A stretch of DNA of 64,000 bases, taken from Rhizobium sp. P32RR-XVIII (lineage in GTDB: Bacteria; Pseudomonadota; Alphaproteobacteria; Rhizobiales; Rhizobiaceae). The notes below the pieces were generated by a model. It ran no database searches. It was not told the origin of the DNA and saw nothing but the letters and a program-made list of their open reading frames with translations. Position 1 is the stretch's first letter; every line of letters starts with the position of its first letter. The position numbers and the translations under genes are program-made. The DNA is taken from the NCBI RefSeq assembly GCF_012641395.1, contig NZ_JABAIH010000004.1, positions 186,001 to 250,000 on the forward strand, read 5' to 3'. Below, one piece after another: positions 35,092 through 42,843 of the stretch.

Positions 35092-36216
35092 TCAGGCGGC
35101 CTTTTCGACCAGCGGGTAATCGATGTAACCGTTTGGCCCGCCACCGTAGAAGGTGGCCTGTTCCGGCGTGTTCAGCGGCAGGTTCTTCTCCAGGCGTTCC
35201 ACCAGATCCGGATTGGCGATGAACGGCTTGCCAAAGGCGACGAGGTCGGCGCGGCCGCTCTCGACGGCGTCGATCGCCATGCCGCGGTCGTAGCCGTTGT
35301 TGACCATCCAGTTCGCCTTGCCGCCGGCCTTCTCATAGGCCTGGCACAGCGCCTTATAGTCGAAGGCGGGGTTTGCGCCCTGCTTGAAGTCGCGCTCGCC
35401 GCCGGTCTCGCCTTCGACGACATGGATGTAGGCGAGGTCGTATTTTGCCAGGCCTTCGACCACGTGGGTGAACAGTGCCTGCGGGTTGGAATCGTAGCTT
35501 TCGCACGAAGGCGTGACCGGCGAAATGCGGATCGCCGTACGGCCGGCGCCGATCTCCTTGGTCACCGCGTCAACCACTTCGAAGGTGAAGCGGGCGCGGT
35601 TTTCGATCGAGCCGCCATACTGGTCGGTGCGGTCGTTGACGCCATCGCGCATGAACTGGTCGAGCAGGTAGCCGTTGGCGCCATGGATTTCGACACCATC
35701 GAAGCCGGCATCAATCGCGGCGCGCGCCGCCTTGCGGTAATCCTCGACGATACCAGGGATTTCCGAGGTTTCGAGGGCGCGCGGCTCGGAAGTGTCGACA
35801 AAGGTGCCGGTGCCATCGGCATTGACGAGATAGGTCTTGGCCTTGGCGATACGGTTTGTCGAGGAGACCGGCTTGCCGTCGTTCGGCTGCAGCGTGGTGT
35901 GTGAGATACGGCCGACATGCCACATCTGCACGACGATCTTGCCGCCCGCGGCGTGAACGGCGTCCGTCACTCGCTTCCAGCCGTCGAGTGCTTCTTTCTT
36001 GTAGAGGCCGGGAACGTCTGCATAACCCTGAGCCTGATGCGTGATCGCCGTTGCCTCGGTGATGATGAGGCCGGCCGTCGCGCGCTGGCGGTAATATTCG
36101 ACGTTCAGGTCGTTCGGGACTGCCTCCGGCGAGCGGTTACGCGTCAGCGGTGCCATGACGATCCGGTTTTTGATGGCAATGTCGCCAACCTGCGTGGGTT
36201 CGAAAAGCTTGGTCAT
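35092..36216 (-). CDS. Old Yellow Enzyme family ene-reductase
   Basis: A 374-residue FMN enzyme that reduces activated C=C bonds of enones, maleimides and nitro-compounds with NADPH (NemA/XenA-like). TIM-barrel signatures: IVMAPLTRNRS, QMWHVGRISH, DAGFDGVEIHGANGYLLDQFM with the substrate-binding His/Asn pair, YGGSIENRARF and the phosphate-binding LVAFGKPFIANPDLVERL. AAGAAAGGAC precedes the ATG. It is the last gene of an arsR-MFS-ene-reductase operon (28-bp gap to the MFS gene) and ends in a strong terminator. Operon context suggests electrophile detoxification. Confidence 0.95.
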   Translation of the reverse strand: MTKLFEPTQVGDIAIKNRIVMAPLTRNRSPEAVPNDLNVEYYRQRATAGLIITEATAITHQAQGYADVPGLYKKEALDGWKRVTDAVHAAGGKIVVQMWHVGRISHTTLQPNDGKPVSSTNRIAKAKTYLVNADGTGTFVDTSEPRALETSEIPGIVEDYRKAARAAIDAGFDGVEIHGANGYLLDQFMRDGVNDRTDQYGGSIENRARFTFEVVDAVTKEIGAGRTAIRISPVTPSCESYDSNPQALFTHVVEGLAKYDLAYIHVVEGETGGERDFKQGANPAFDYKALCQAYEKAGGKANWMVNNGYDRGMAIDAVESGRADLVAFGKPFIANPDLVERLEKNLPLNTPEQATFYGGGPNGYIDYPLVEKAA

Positions 36217-36244
36217 GAAAGTCCTTTCTTGTTTTTGCGGGAGG

Positions 36245-37411
36245 TCACTCTGCGGGGGCGGGGGCTGCTCTACCCCTGGCAGAGAGATAGGTGAGCGCGG
36301 TCGCGCCGAGGCCGATCAGGGCCATCAAGGCAGCCGCAAGCGGAACGCGGGTCATTTCGAAGCCGGTCTCGAGAACCATGCCGCCGGCCCAGGCACCGAG
36401 TGCGTTGCCGGTGTTGAAGGCGCCGATATTGATCGTCGAGACGAGGTTCGGTGCATCCTTGCCGAAGCCGACGACGCCGACCTGCAGGGCAGGGACTGCC
36501 GCGAAGGTGGCGATCGCCCAGACGAGCAGCGTGATTTCAGCCGGAATGAAGAAGCGGCTCGTATAGCTGAAGGCGATTGACGTGACGGCGATGGCGGCAA
36601 AGACACCGGCAAGCGTTATTCCGAGGTTCCAGTCGGCGAGCTTGCCGCCGACGAGATTGCCGATGGTCAGGCCAACACCGATCAGGAACAGCGTCCAGGT
36701 GACCCCCTCGGGAGAGAGGCCGGTGACGTCTCTCAGCAGCGGCGCGATATAGGTGAAGAGCGCAAACATCGAGGCCGAGAAGAAGACCGTCGTCGACAGC
36801 GCAAGCCAGAGGCGACCGTTGCGCAGCGCCGAGATTTCGGCAAGGAGACTGCTTTGAGCCTCCTCTCTGTCTCTCGGAAGAATGGCGATCAGGCCGAGAA
36901 TGGTAACAATGCCGATGACGGTGACGACGGCGAATGTCGAGCGCCAGCCATAGGCCTGGCCGATCGCCGTGCCGAGCGGCACGCCGAGGACGTTTGCGAG
37001 CGTCAGGCCGGTGAACATCAGCGCGACGGCCCGAGCCTTGCGGTCTTCGCTCACCAGGCCTGCCGCGACGACGGAACCGATGCCGAAGAAAGCGCCATGG
37101 CAAAGCGCGGTGACGACGCGCGCAATCATGAGAACCTGGTAATTCGGCGCGATGGCGCAGAGCAGGTTGCCGGCGATGAAGAAGGCCATGAGCGCAATCA
37201 GCGCGGTGCGGCGCTTCAGCTTGGCCGTCAAGACCGCCATGACCGGCGCGCCGATCGCAACAGCCAGCGCATAGCCGGTGACGAGCCACCCAGCTTGCGG
37301 AATGGTGACGGAGAGATCTGCCGCCACTTCCGGCAGCAGACCCATGATGACGAATTCCGTCGTGCCTATCGCAAAGGAGCTCAAGGCGAGAACGAGAAGG
37401 GCGAGGGGCAT
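36245..37411 (-). CDS. MFS transporter, DHA1 (AraJ-like) family
   Basis: A 388-residue, twelve-TM major facilitator. N-terminal LALSSFAIGTTEFVIMGLLPEVAADL is typical of the AraJ/YdhP drug/arabinose-efflux subgroup. The loop 2-3 motif is GAPVMAVLTAKLKRRT, with motif C-like GVPLGTAIGQAYGWR in TM5. Likely exports toxic organic compounds. The ATG lies 2 bp after the ArsR-gene stop and the ene-reductase follows at 28 bp, so the three form one transcript. Confidence 0.93.
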   Translation of the reverse strand: MPLALLVLALSSFAIGTTEFVIMGLLPEVAADLSVTIPQAGWLVTGYALAVAIGAPVMAVLTAKLKRRTALIALMAFFIAGNLLCAIAPNYQVLMIARVVTALCHGAFFGIGSVVAAGLVSEDRKARAVALMFTGLTLANVLGVPLGTAIGQAYGWRSTFAVVTVIGIVTILGLIAILPRDREEAQSSLLAEISALRNGRLWLALSTTVFFSASMFALFTYIAPLLRDVTGLSPEGVTWTLFLIGVGLTIGNLVGGKLADWNLGITLAGVFAAIAVTSIAFSYTSRFFIPAEITLLVWAIATFAAVPALQVGVVGFGKDAPNLVSTINIGAFNTGNALGAWAGGMVLETGFEMTRVPLAAALMALIGLGATALTYLSARGRAAPAPAE

Positions 37412-37413
37412 GA

Positions 37414-37707
37414 TTAAAGATCCTGGGAGAGCTGCTTCAGGAAGGCGGCAATGGTTTCTTCGTTTCGCTTATAGAATATCCACTGGCCGACACGGCGGGT
37501 GGTCACGAGGCCGGCGCGATGCAAGACGCCGAGATGCGAGGAGACGGTCGACTGCGACAGGCCACAGCGTTCGAACTGGCTGGCGCAGACGCCCATCTCA
37601 AGAGGATGCTCCTGCGACGCAAAATGCTTCTCGGGGTTCTTCAGCCAATTCAGAATTTCCATCCGCGTCGGATGCGAAAGCGCCTTGAGGATCTCGTCTT
37701 TGTCCAT
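37414..37707 (-). CDS. ArsR-family regulator of the MFS/ene-reductase operon
   Basis: A 97-residue winged-helix repressor: MDKDEILKALSHPTRMEILNWLK, CGLSQSTVSSHLGVLHRAGLVTTRRVGQWIFY. The usual ArsR metal motif (ELCVCDL) is absent. Instead two cysteines flank the recognition-helix entry (MGVCASQFERCGLSQ), which could sense electrophiles or redox. ATG 37707 is the family start; the 23 codons upstream cover the operator. It is the first gene of the operon and very likely autoregulates it. Confidence 0.9.
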   Translation of the reverse strand: MDKDEILKALSHPTRMEILNWLKNPEKHFASQEHPLEMGVCASQFERCGLSQSTVSSHLGVLHRAGLVTTRRVGQWIFYKRNEETIAAFLKQLSQDL

Positions 37708-37723
37708 CGCCTGTGGCCGATCT

Positions 37724-37747
37724 ATAAATCGAAGTTTATCGATATAT
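37724..37747. promoter_or_regulatory. Inverted-repeat operator upstream of the ArsR gene
   Basis: Arms ATAAATCGA (37724-37732) and TCGATATAT (37739-37747) pair at 8 of 9 positions around a 6-bp centre, 17 bp upstream of the regulator ATG. Size and AT-richness suit an ArsR/SmtB-family site. Confidence 0.6.
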
Positions 37748-37822
37748 GGATCGCCGGTTTTCGATATGCAAGTCACGAGGGTGTGAGCTGGAATGATTTG
37801 ACGCTGTGATTAAATTTTAAGC

Positions 37823-37938
37823 AAAAAAAGAGGGCCGCCGAAAAATCGGGGCCCTTTAAGGTGTGAAGGTCAAAAACCTCCAGAGGGGAACAGCTAATGC
37901 GGTGGCACTGGGAGAGAAGCCACCAAAGTGCATCAGCT
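37823..37938 (-). ncRNA. AbcR-type (alpha-r15) trans-acting sRNA, promoter-distal copy
   Basis: A non-coding unit of about 116 nt, transcribed leftward. From the predicted 5' end (near 37938) it carries a hairpin GGTGGC / GCCACC whose loop holds TTCTCTCCCAGT, a CU-rich anti-Shine-Dalgarno element of the kind AbcR sRNAs use to mask ABC-transporter mRNAs through Hfq. A second CCCCTCTGGAGG segment follows, and then a Rho-independent terminator (37823-37855, stem AGGGCC/GGCCCT plus CCG/CGG, T7). A near-identical copy lies 215 bp upstream. Position between arsR and lsrB is that of AbcR1/AbcR2 in Agrobacterium and Sinorhizobium; which copy is which I cannot say. Confidence 0.85.
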
Positions 37939-37944
37939 ACATGC

Positions 37945-37973
37945 GATATGGTGGTTTATTGGGCAGCTTTCAA
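37945..37973 (-). promoter_or_regulatory. Promoter of the distal AbcR-type sRNA
   Basis: On the minus strand TTGAAA (37968-37973), 17-bp spacer, CATATC (37945-37950). The -10 and its position 7 bp before the predicted 5' end are the same in the sister copy. Confidence 0.6.
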
Positions 37974-38037
37974 TGCATTTTTGTGCATGCCTGCTATGCG
38001 CTGCACAAAATATGCTGCAACGCAGCGAAATATAGGC

Positions 38038-38153
38038 AAAAAAAGAGGGCCGCCGAAAGATCGGGGCCCTTATAGGTATGAAGGTCAAAAACCTCCAGAG
38101 GGGAACAGCTAATGCGGTGGAACTGGGAGGAAAAGCCACCGTCTGCATCAGCT
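38038..38153 (-). ncRNA. AbcR-type (alpha-r15) trans-acting sRNA, lsrB-proximal copy
   Basis: The same size and architecture as the sister at 37823-37938: 5' hairpin GGTGGC...GCCACC-like with loop TTTTCCTCCCAGTT, a shared middle region identical over about 35 bases (CCGCATTAGCTG onward), and a terminator at 38038-38070 with T7. The two differ mainly in the first 25 bases and the lower loop, so they would target overlapping but not identical mRNAs. Known AbcR sRNAs repress amino-acid and sugar uptake genes. Lies between the lsrB stop (38234) and the sister, same strand; own promoter upstream. Confidence 0.85.
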
Positions 38154-38159
38154 ATGTGC

Positions 38160-38188
38160 GATATGGTGTTTAAATGAGCAGACGGCAA
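38160..38188 (-). promoter_or_regulatory. Promoter of the lsrB-proximal AbcR-type sRNA
   Basis: Minus strand TTGCCG (38183-38188), 17-bp spacer, CATATC (38160-38165), 7 bp before the predicted 5' end. Confidence 0.6.
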
Positions 38189-38233
38189 CCCTCTTTTGTG
38201 CATGCCAGTCATGCGCTGGGCGCATAGTCCCTG

Positions 38234-39145
38234 TCAGAAGCTCCAGTTTCTCGCCTTGCTGACGATGAAATCCCGGAAAGCCTTGAGTTTTGCGGCGTTC
38301 TTGATCTCGTCCGGATAGCAGAAATAGGTATCGAACGAGGGCACATCTGCATTGATCGGGAGCTGAATCAGCCCGGGGTCGCGACCGACGATGTAATCCG
38401 GCATGCACGCGACGCCGATGCCGAGCAGGCAGGCGCGCTTGATCGACGTCTGGCTGTTGATCTGCAGGTGCGGAATTCGCTTGTTATCCGAGGAGCGTCC
38501 GGCAACCTCCAGCCAGTTGACGTCAAGCAGGTAGCTGGGCGCCGGTTCGCCGAAGGTGATGATCCGGTGATTGTCCAGATCCTCGACCGTCTGCGGCTCG
38601 CCATGCCGGTTGATGTAGGAAGGCGCGGCATAGACGTGCATGTGCACGGTGAAGAGCTTGCGCTGGATGAGGTCGGACTGCTGCGGCTGGCGAAGGCGAA
38701 TCGCGCAGTCCGCATGGCGCATGTTCACGTCCAGTTCCTCGTTGTCGAGGATGAGCTGGATCTGCACGTCCGGATAGAGTTGCATGAACTCCTGGATCTT
38801 GTCGGTGAGCCAGCCCTGGCCAAGCCCAACGGTCGTCGTCACCCTGAGCTTGCCCGACGGCGTTTCGGTCGTCTCGGTGAGCTGCATCTTCACCGTTTCG
38901 AGCTTCAGGAGCACGTCGTGGGCTGTCCGATAAAGCAGCTCGCCCTGTTCGGTGAGAATCAGCCCGCGGGCATGCCGATGGAAAAGCTTGGTGCCGACGT
39001 CCTGCTCCAGTGCACTGACCTGACGGCTGATGGCGGATTGGGACAGATGCAGTTTATCGGCCGCATGCGTGAACGATCCGGCCTCGGCAGCTGCGTGAAA
39101 GATACGCAGCTTGTCCCAATCCAATGGCATCCCCCCACCCCTCAT
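38234..39145 (-). CDS. lsrB: LysR-family regulator LsrB
   Basis: 303 residues. N-terminal winged helix (FHAAAEAGSFTHAADKLHLSQSAISRQVSALEQDVGTKLFHRHARGLILT) and an effector domain with cysteines in HADCAIRLR and RACLLGIGVACMPDYI. Its position directly after trxB and next to the AbcR sRNAs matches Sinorhizobium lsrB, a redox-responsive regulator needed for LPS synthesis, oxidative-stress response and symbiosis. Three starts are possible: GTG 39157 overlapping the trxB stop (GTGA), ATG 39145 and ATG 39130; I list 39145. Co-transcription with trxB is likely. Confidence 0.92.
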   Translation of the reverse strand: MRGGGMPLDWDKLRIFHAAAEAGSFTHAADKLHLSQSAISRQVSALEQDVGTKLFHRHARGLILTEQGELLYRTAHDVLLKLETVKMQLTETTETPSGKLRVTTTVGLGQGWLTDKIQEFMQLYPDVQIQLILDNEELDVNMRHADCAIRLRQPQQSDLIQRKLFTVHMHVYAAPSYINRHGEPQTVEDLDNHRIITFGEPAPSYLLDVNWLEVAGRSSDNKRIPHLQINSQTSIKRACLLGIGVACMPDYIVGRDPGLIQLPINADVPSFDTYFCYPDEIKNAAKLKAFRDFIVSKARNWSF

Positions 39146-39153
39146 AGCCTGGG

Positions 39154-40128
39154 TCACTCCGCAGCCATGGCGACGGGCATGTGGCCCGTCAGATATCGTT
39201 CGGCTTCCAGAGCGGCCATGCAGCCCAGGCCGGCTGCAGTCACGGCCTGCCGGAAGGTATCGTCCGTCACGTCGCCCGCGGCATAGACCCCCTCCACGTT
39301 GGTTGCCGTCGAATCCGGAGCGGTCCAGAGATAGCCGTTGTCCTTGAGCTTGAGCTTGCCCTTGAAAAGTTCGGTCGCCGGCGCATGACCGATCGCCACG
39401 AAGACACCGTCGACGGTGACTTCGCTGATGGCGCCGGTGCCGGTATCGCGCAGCTTGGCGCCGGAAACGGATGGTGGCATCGGCGGCTTGGCCGGCGTGC
39501 CGGTGATTTCGGCGACTTCGGTATTCCAGAGAACCTTGATGTTTTCCTTCGAGAACAGGCGTTCCTGCAGGATCTTCTCGGCACGGAAGCCGTCACGGCG
39601 ATGCACGACGGTCACCGACTTCGCGATGTTGGACAGATAAAGCGCTTCCTCGACGGCGCTGTTGCCGCCGCCGACCACGATCACGTCCTTGTTGCGGTAG
39701 AAGAAACCGTCGCAGGTCGCGCAGGCCGAAACGCCGAAGCCTTGGAAGTGCTGCTCGCTCTCTATGCCCAGCCATTTCGCCTTGGCGCCCGTCGCGATGA
39801 TCAGCGTATCGGCGGTCCACACCTGGCCGCTGTCGGTGCGTGCCACAAAGGGCCGCTGGTTCAGCTCGACTTCGGTGACGATGTCGCTGACGATCTCGGC
39901 GCCGACGTGCTTCGCCTGCTGCAGCATCTGGTCCATCAGCCAGGGACCCTGGATCGGATCGGCGAAGCCCGGATAATTCTCGACATCCGTCGTGATCATC
40001 AGCTGTCCGCCTTGCTCGATGCCTGCGATGAGAACCGGCTTCAGCATCGCGCGCGCCGCGTAGACGGCGGCTGTATAGCCGGCAGGGCCGGAACCGATGA
40101 TGAGCACCTTGGTGTGGCGGGCGGGCAT
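39154..40128 (-). CDS. trxB: Thioredoxin reductase
   Basis: NADPH-dependent flavoenzyme keeping thioredoxin reduced; 324 residues. FAD motif VLIIGSGPAGYTAAVYAARA, redox-active CATCDG (CxxC), NADPH motif VIVVGGGNSAVEEALYL, HRRDGFRAEKILQ and C-terminal GVYAAGDVTDDTFRQAVTAAGLGC. A ribosome site AAAGGAAAT precedes the ATG. lsrB follows immediately (8 bp, or overlapping), and lrp is divergent. Genome context therefore couples thiol redox, LPS control and the AbcR sRNAs. Confidence 0.98.
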   Translation of the reverse strand: MPARHTKVLIIGSGPAGYTAAVYAARAMLKPVLIAGIEQGGQLMITTDVENYPGFADPIQGPWLMDQMLQQAKHVGAEIVSDIVTEVELNQRPFVARTDSGQVWTADTLIIATGAKAKWLGIESEQHFQGFGVSACATCDGFFYRNKDVIVVGGGNSAVEEALYLSNIAKSVTVVHRRDGFRAEKILQERLFSKENIKVLWNTEVAEITGTPAKPPMPPSVSGAKLRDTGTGAISEVTVDGVFVAIGHAPATELFKGKLKLKDNGYLWTAPDSTATNVEGVYAAGDVTDDTFRQAVTAAGLGCMAALEAERYLTGHMPVAMAAE

Positions 40129-40358
40129 GAGATTTCCTTTCGACTGACAGGACGCGGCGGCTACTGAGCGAATAAGGCCATTTCGCGATCCCTGGTCATT
40201 TATGAACGTCCAGTGCTTTTATTCAAGGGCAGCCGTGCATTACCAACAAGGCATTGCAGGCTCTTGTGCAAGATTCCGTCATGCAGGCGAAACATTCTTG
40301 CGTATTCCGCCGCTTTATATAGAAGCTGGCCGGCAGGAATTAAAGAAAGGCCCACTGC

Positions 40359-40826
40359 GTGGTTCGCGCCGAACTCGACGTCATCGATATAAAGATCCTG
40401 AGAGAACTCCAGACCGACGGCCGCATGACCAATGTCGAGCTCGCCGACCGCGTCGGCATCTCGGCGCCGCCCTGCCTTCGCCGCGTGCGCAAGCTCGAGG
40501 AAGCCGGCGTGATCGAGGGCTACCATGCGATGCTGAACAGTTCGAAGCTCGGCTTTGACCTCGTCGCCTTCTGTATGGTCGGCCTCAAGCATCAATCGGA
40601 AGCCAATCTCAAGGCCTTTGCCGCCGCCACCTCGAACTGGCCGCTCGTGCGCCAGGCATGGATGGTCTCCGGTGACAGCGACTTCCTGCTCCACTGCGTC
40701 GCCGAAAACCTGACCCGCTTCCAGGATTTCGTCATCGAGGTGCTGACGGCGAACGAGCATGTGGACACAGTCCGCACCATGCTGACGATCCGGCAGGTGA
40801 AGCGCTCAGGGCTGGTCGAGGTGTGA
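40359..40826 (+). CDS. lrp: Lrp/AsnC-family regulator
   Basis: 155 residues: helix-turn-helix (LDVIDIKILRELQTDGRMTNVELADRVGISAPPCLRRVRKLEEAGVI) and a RAM/AsnC ligand-binding domain (SGDSDFLLHCVAENLTRFQDFVIEVL). The start is a GTG with AAAGG upstream. In Sinorhizobium an lrp gene stands at this spot, between trxB and the LPS-core locus. Probably senses leucine or another amino acid; target genes unknown. The intergenic gap to trxB is 230 bp. Confidence 0.93.
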   Translation: MVRAELDVIDIKILRELQTDGRMTNVELADRVGISAPPCLRRVRKLEEAGVIEGYHAMLNSSKLGFDLVAFCMVGLKHQSEANLKAFAAATSNWPLVRQAWMVSGDSDFLLHCVAENLTRFQDFVIEVLTANEHVDTVRTMLTIRQVKRSGLVEV

Positions 40827-40994
40827 AGGAATTGGATCCTGGCATTGCTGATGCGGTGACGTGACCCCACTTACTTCCTGTTCGTGGCCTTCGTTGTCGA
40901 GGAGGCTTGTCTTGATTGAACGAAGCCTTTAATCCACCGAAATGCAGGTGGACTGCGATCGCACTGAAATGGTCTCGACCTATAGGAGTTGCCG

Positions 40995-41708
40995 TTGGAA
41001 AAAGGTGTCATCTACATCGCGTTCGGTAAGCGGTATGTCGACGAGGCCATTTTTTCGGCGCGAAGCATCAAGGCCCTTACGTCGCTGCCTGTCTGTCTCT
41101 TCACCGACAGCAGCCTCAAGGAAGCCTGCTTCGACAAGGTCGTCGCGATTTCTCCCGAGCACAAGCGCGCCAAAGTGGACTTCTTGTCCCATTCGCCGTT
41201 CGATCGTACGCTCTATCTCGATAGCGATACCGAAGTGAAGCACGACATTTCGGATGTTTTCGATCTTCTGGATCGCTTCGATATCGCCGCGGCTCACGAC
41301 CATTGCCGCAAGAGCTATCGCTGGGCTTCGAAGATTCCTGCTTACGATACCATTCCCTATGCATTTCCGGAATATAACGGAGGTGTGATCCTTTATAGGA
41401 AGAGCCCAGCGGTTTCCGAGTTTCTGGAAAGCTGGCGGACCTGCTTTTATGCAAACAGGGAAGCGACCAACGGCCAGGATCAGGCATCCTTTCGCGTTTC
41501 CCTGTGGAACAGCAACCTGAGAATTCATACGTTGCCCGCCGAATTCAATATCAGAAACGAACATCTTCGTGAGCGGATACTGAAGATGGCGCAGGAACCC
41601 GGAAACGAAACGCTGTTGAAGCCGCGGATCTTCCATTGGCATAAGCTCAATAAAAAACCGAACCTCCTTTCGCGGCTCAAAAGTCGCTACAGGCCCATGC
41701 AGTACTAG
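40995..41708 (+). CDS. Glycosyltransferase-like protein, GT8 type
   Basis: A 237-residue GT-A-fold protein. The start is a TTG with AGGAG six bases upstream. VIYIAFGKRYVDEAIFSARSIK opens a nucleotide-sugar fold; DRTLYLDSDTEV supplies the metal-binding DxD; PEYNGGVILYRKS and NGQDQASFR are typical of GT8 family relatives. The C-terminus is basic (LSRLKSRYR), suggesting membrane association. It is the first of four genes between lrp and lpcC, in the place where S. meliloti carries lpsC/D/E. Sugar and acceptor unknown. Confidence 0.75.
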   Translation: MEKGVIYIAFGKRYVDEAIFSARSIKALTSLPVCLFTDSSLKEACFDKVVAISPEHKRAKVDFLSHSPFDRTLYLDSDTEVKHDISDVFDLLDRFDIAAAHDHCRKSYRWASKIPAYDTIPYAFPEYNGGVILYRKSPAVSEFLESWRTCFYANREATNGQDQASFRVSLWNSNLRIHTLPAEFNIRNEHLRERILKMAQEPGNETLLKPRIFHWHKLNKKPNLLSRLKSRYRPMQY

Positions 41709-41787
41709 GATGGTGATCTAAAGTACTTTCGTTGGGAGCGGCCGGATCATCGACCGGTGCGTTAAACCTAAGATCGTGAAGTAGTTC

Positions 41788-42843
41788 ATGCCAAAGTGGC
41801 GCCGTTATCCTGCCCGCCCGCGTAATACCGAGATATTCCACCGCTCGCTGCTCCTGCGTGCGAAATCCGCGTTGCGTTCGTTCATTGACTCCAGGACGGC
41901 GTCGAAATCGGATCCGGTCGAGATAGTTGCCGCAACCGAGTTTCGGCCGCTAGCTGCAGACGATCTAGCTGCCGTAGTTGTCGCGCGCAACGAGGTGATG
42001 ATGCTGCCGTCCTTCCTTGCCCACTACCGTGGGCTGGGAGTGTCTCGCTTCATCTTCCTCGACGATCGGTCGGAAGACGACTCTCTAGCCTTTCTTTCGA
42101 GGCAGCCGGATGTTGATCTTTGGACCTCTCCGGTCCGCTTTGCCGAGGCGGGTGGCGGAATGCAGTGGCGTGAGGCGCTATTTGCGCGCTATGGCTTCAA
42201 TAGGTGGTATCTCAACCTGGATGCGGATGAATACCTGATCTACGATCAATACCACGAAAAGCCTTTGCAGGAACTTATTAAACACCTCGAAAGCAGACGG
42301 TGCCGACGCCTTTCTGCCCCCATGATCGACATGTATCCATCCTGTGCCGTGGAGCAGGCTCAGTTCCATGGAGATAGCGGTATGCCTTGGGAGGTTGCCG
42401 ATCTTTTCGACAAGGATGGTTATGAATTTCGGATGAAACGCCAGAACATGTTGATGGTGGGCGGGCCGCGCCTTCGAAAGTTCGGGCTCAATAATCAGCT
42501 GATGAAATCGCCGCTGATCTTCTGGGACGAGGCGTGTTCCTTGCGGCAGGGCATCCATAAGCCGCTACCTTACACACGAAACTTCTTTCCGATTTCCGCT
42601 GTGCTGCTGCATTTCAAATTCTTCGCCGATTTCCGTGCGGAACTGGCGGACGCGATCTCTGATGGACAACACTACGACAATTCCCGCGAATACAAGGCTA
42701 TAGCTACGGCGCTCCATCCGAAAGACACGCTCGATTTTCAGAGTGAAGTCTCCACGCGCTATGAGGGTCCGCAGCAGATGATAGAGTTGGGCTTCATGCA
42801 GCCGCTCTGGGCGAAGATTGATGATGAAGGGCGTCACTCGTGA
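41788..42843 (+). CDS. Glycosyltransferase family 2/92-like protein
   Basis: 351 residues. After about 60 variable residues the GT-A domain starts at LAAVVVARNEVMMLPSFLAHYRGLGVSRFIFLDDRSEDDS, with the metal site NLDADEYLIYD (DxD). This is the Glyco_tranf_2_4/DUF23 pattern, also present in the gene at 43801. The C-terminus is GPQQMIELGFMQPLW. The stop overlaps the GTG of the next gene (GTGA). Likely adds a sugar to the LPS core or another surface glycan; donor and acceptor unknown. Confidence 0.82.
   Translation: MPKWRRYPARPRNTEIFHRSLLLRAKSALRSFIDSRTASKSDPVEIVAATEFRPLAADDLAAVVVARNEVMMLPSFLAHYRGLGVSRFIFLDDRSEDDSLAFLSRQPDVDLWTSPVRFAEAGGGMQWREALFARYGFNRWYLNLDADEYLIYDQYHEKPLQELIKHLESRRCRRLSAPMIDMYPSCAVEQAQFHGDSGMPWEVADLFDKDGYEFRMKRQNMLMVGGPRLRKFGLNNQLMKSPLIFWDEACSLRQGIHKPLPYTRNFFPISAVLLHFKFFADFRAELADAISDGQHYDNSREYKAIATALHPKDTLDFQSEVSTRYEGPQQMIELGFMQPLWAKIDDEGRHS

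Noticed and set aside
37823..38188. The duplicated segments considered as an insertion element or short coding repeats
   Set aside because: No transposase or terminal inverted repeats. The small frames inside them differ between copies, whereas promoters, CU-rich loops and terminators are conserved, which fits sRNAs.
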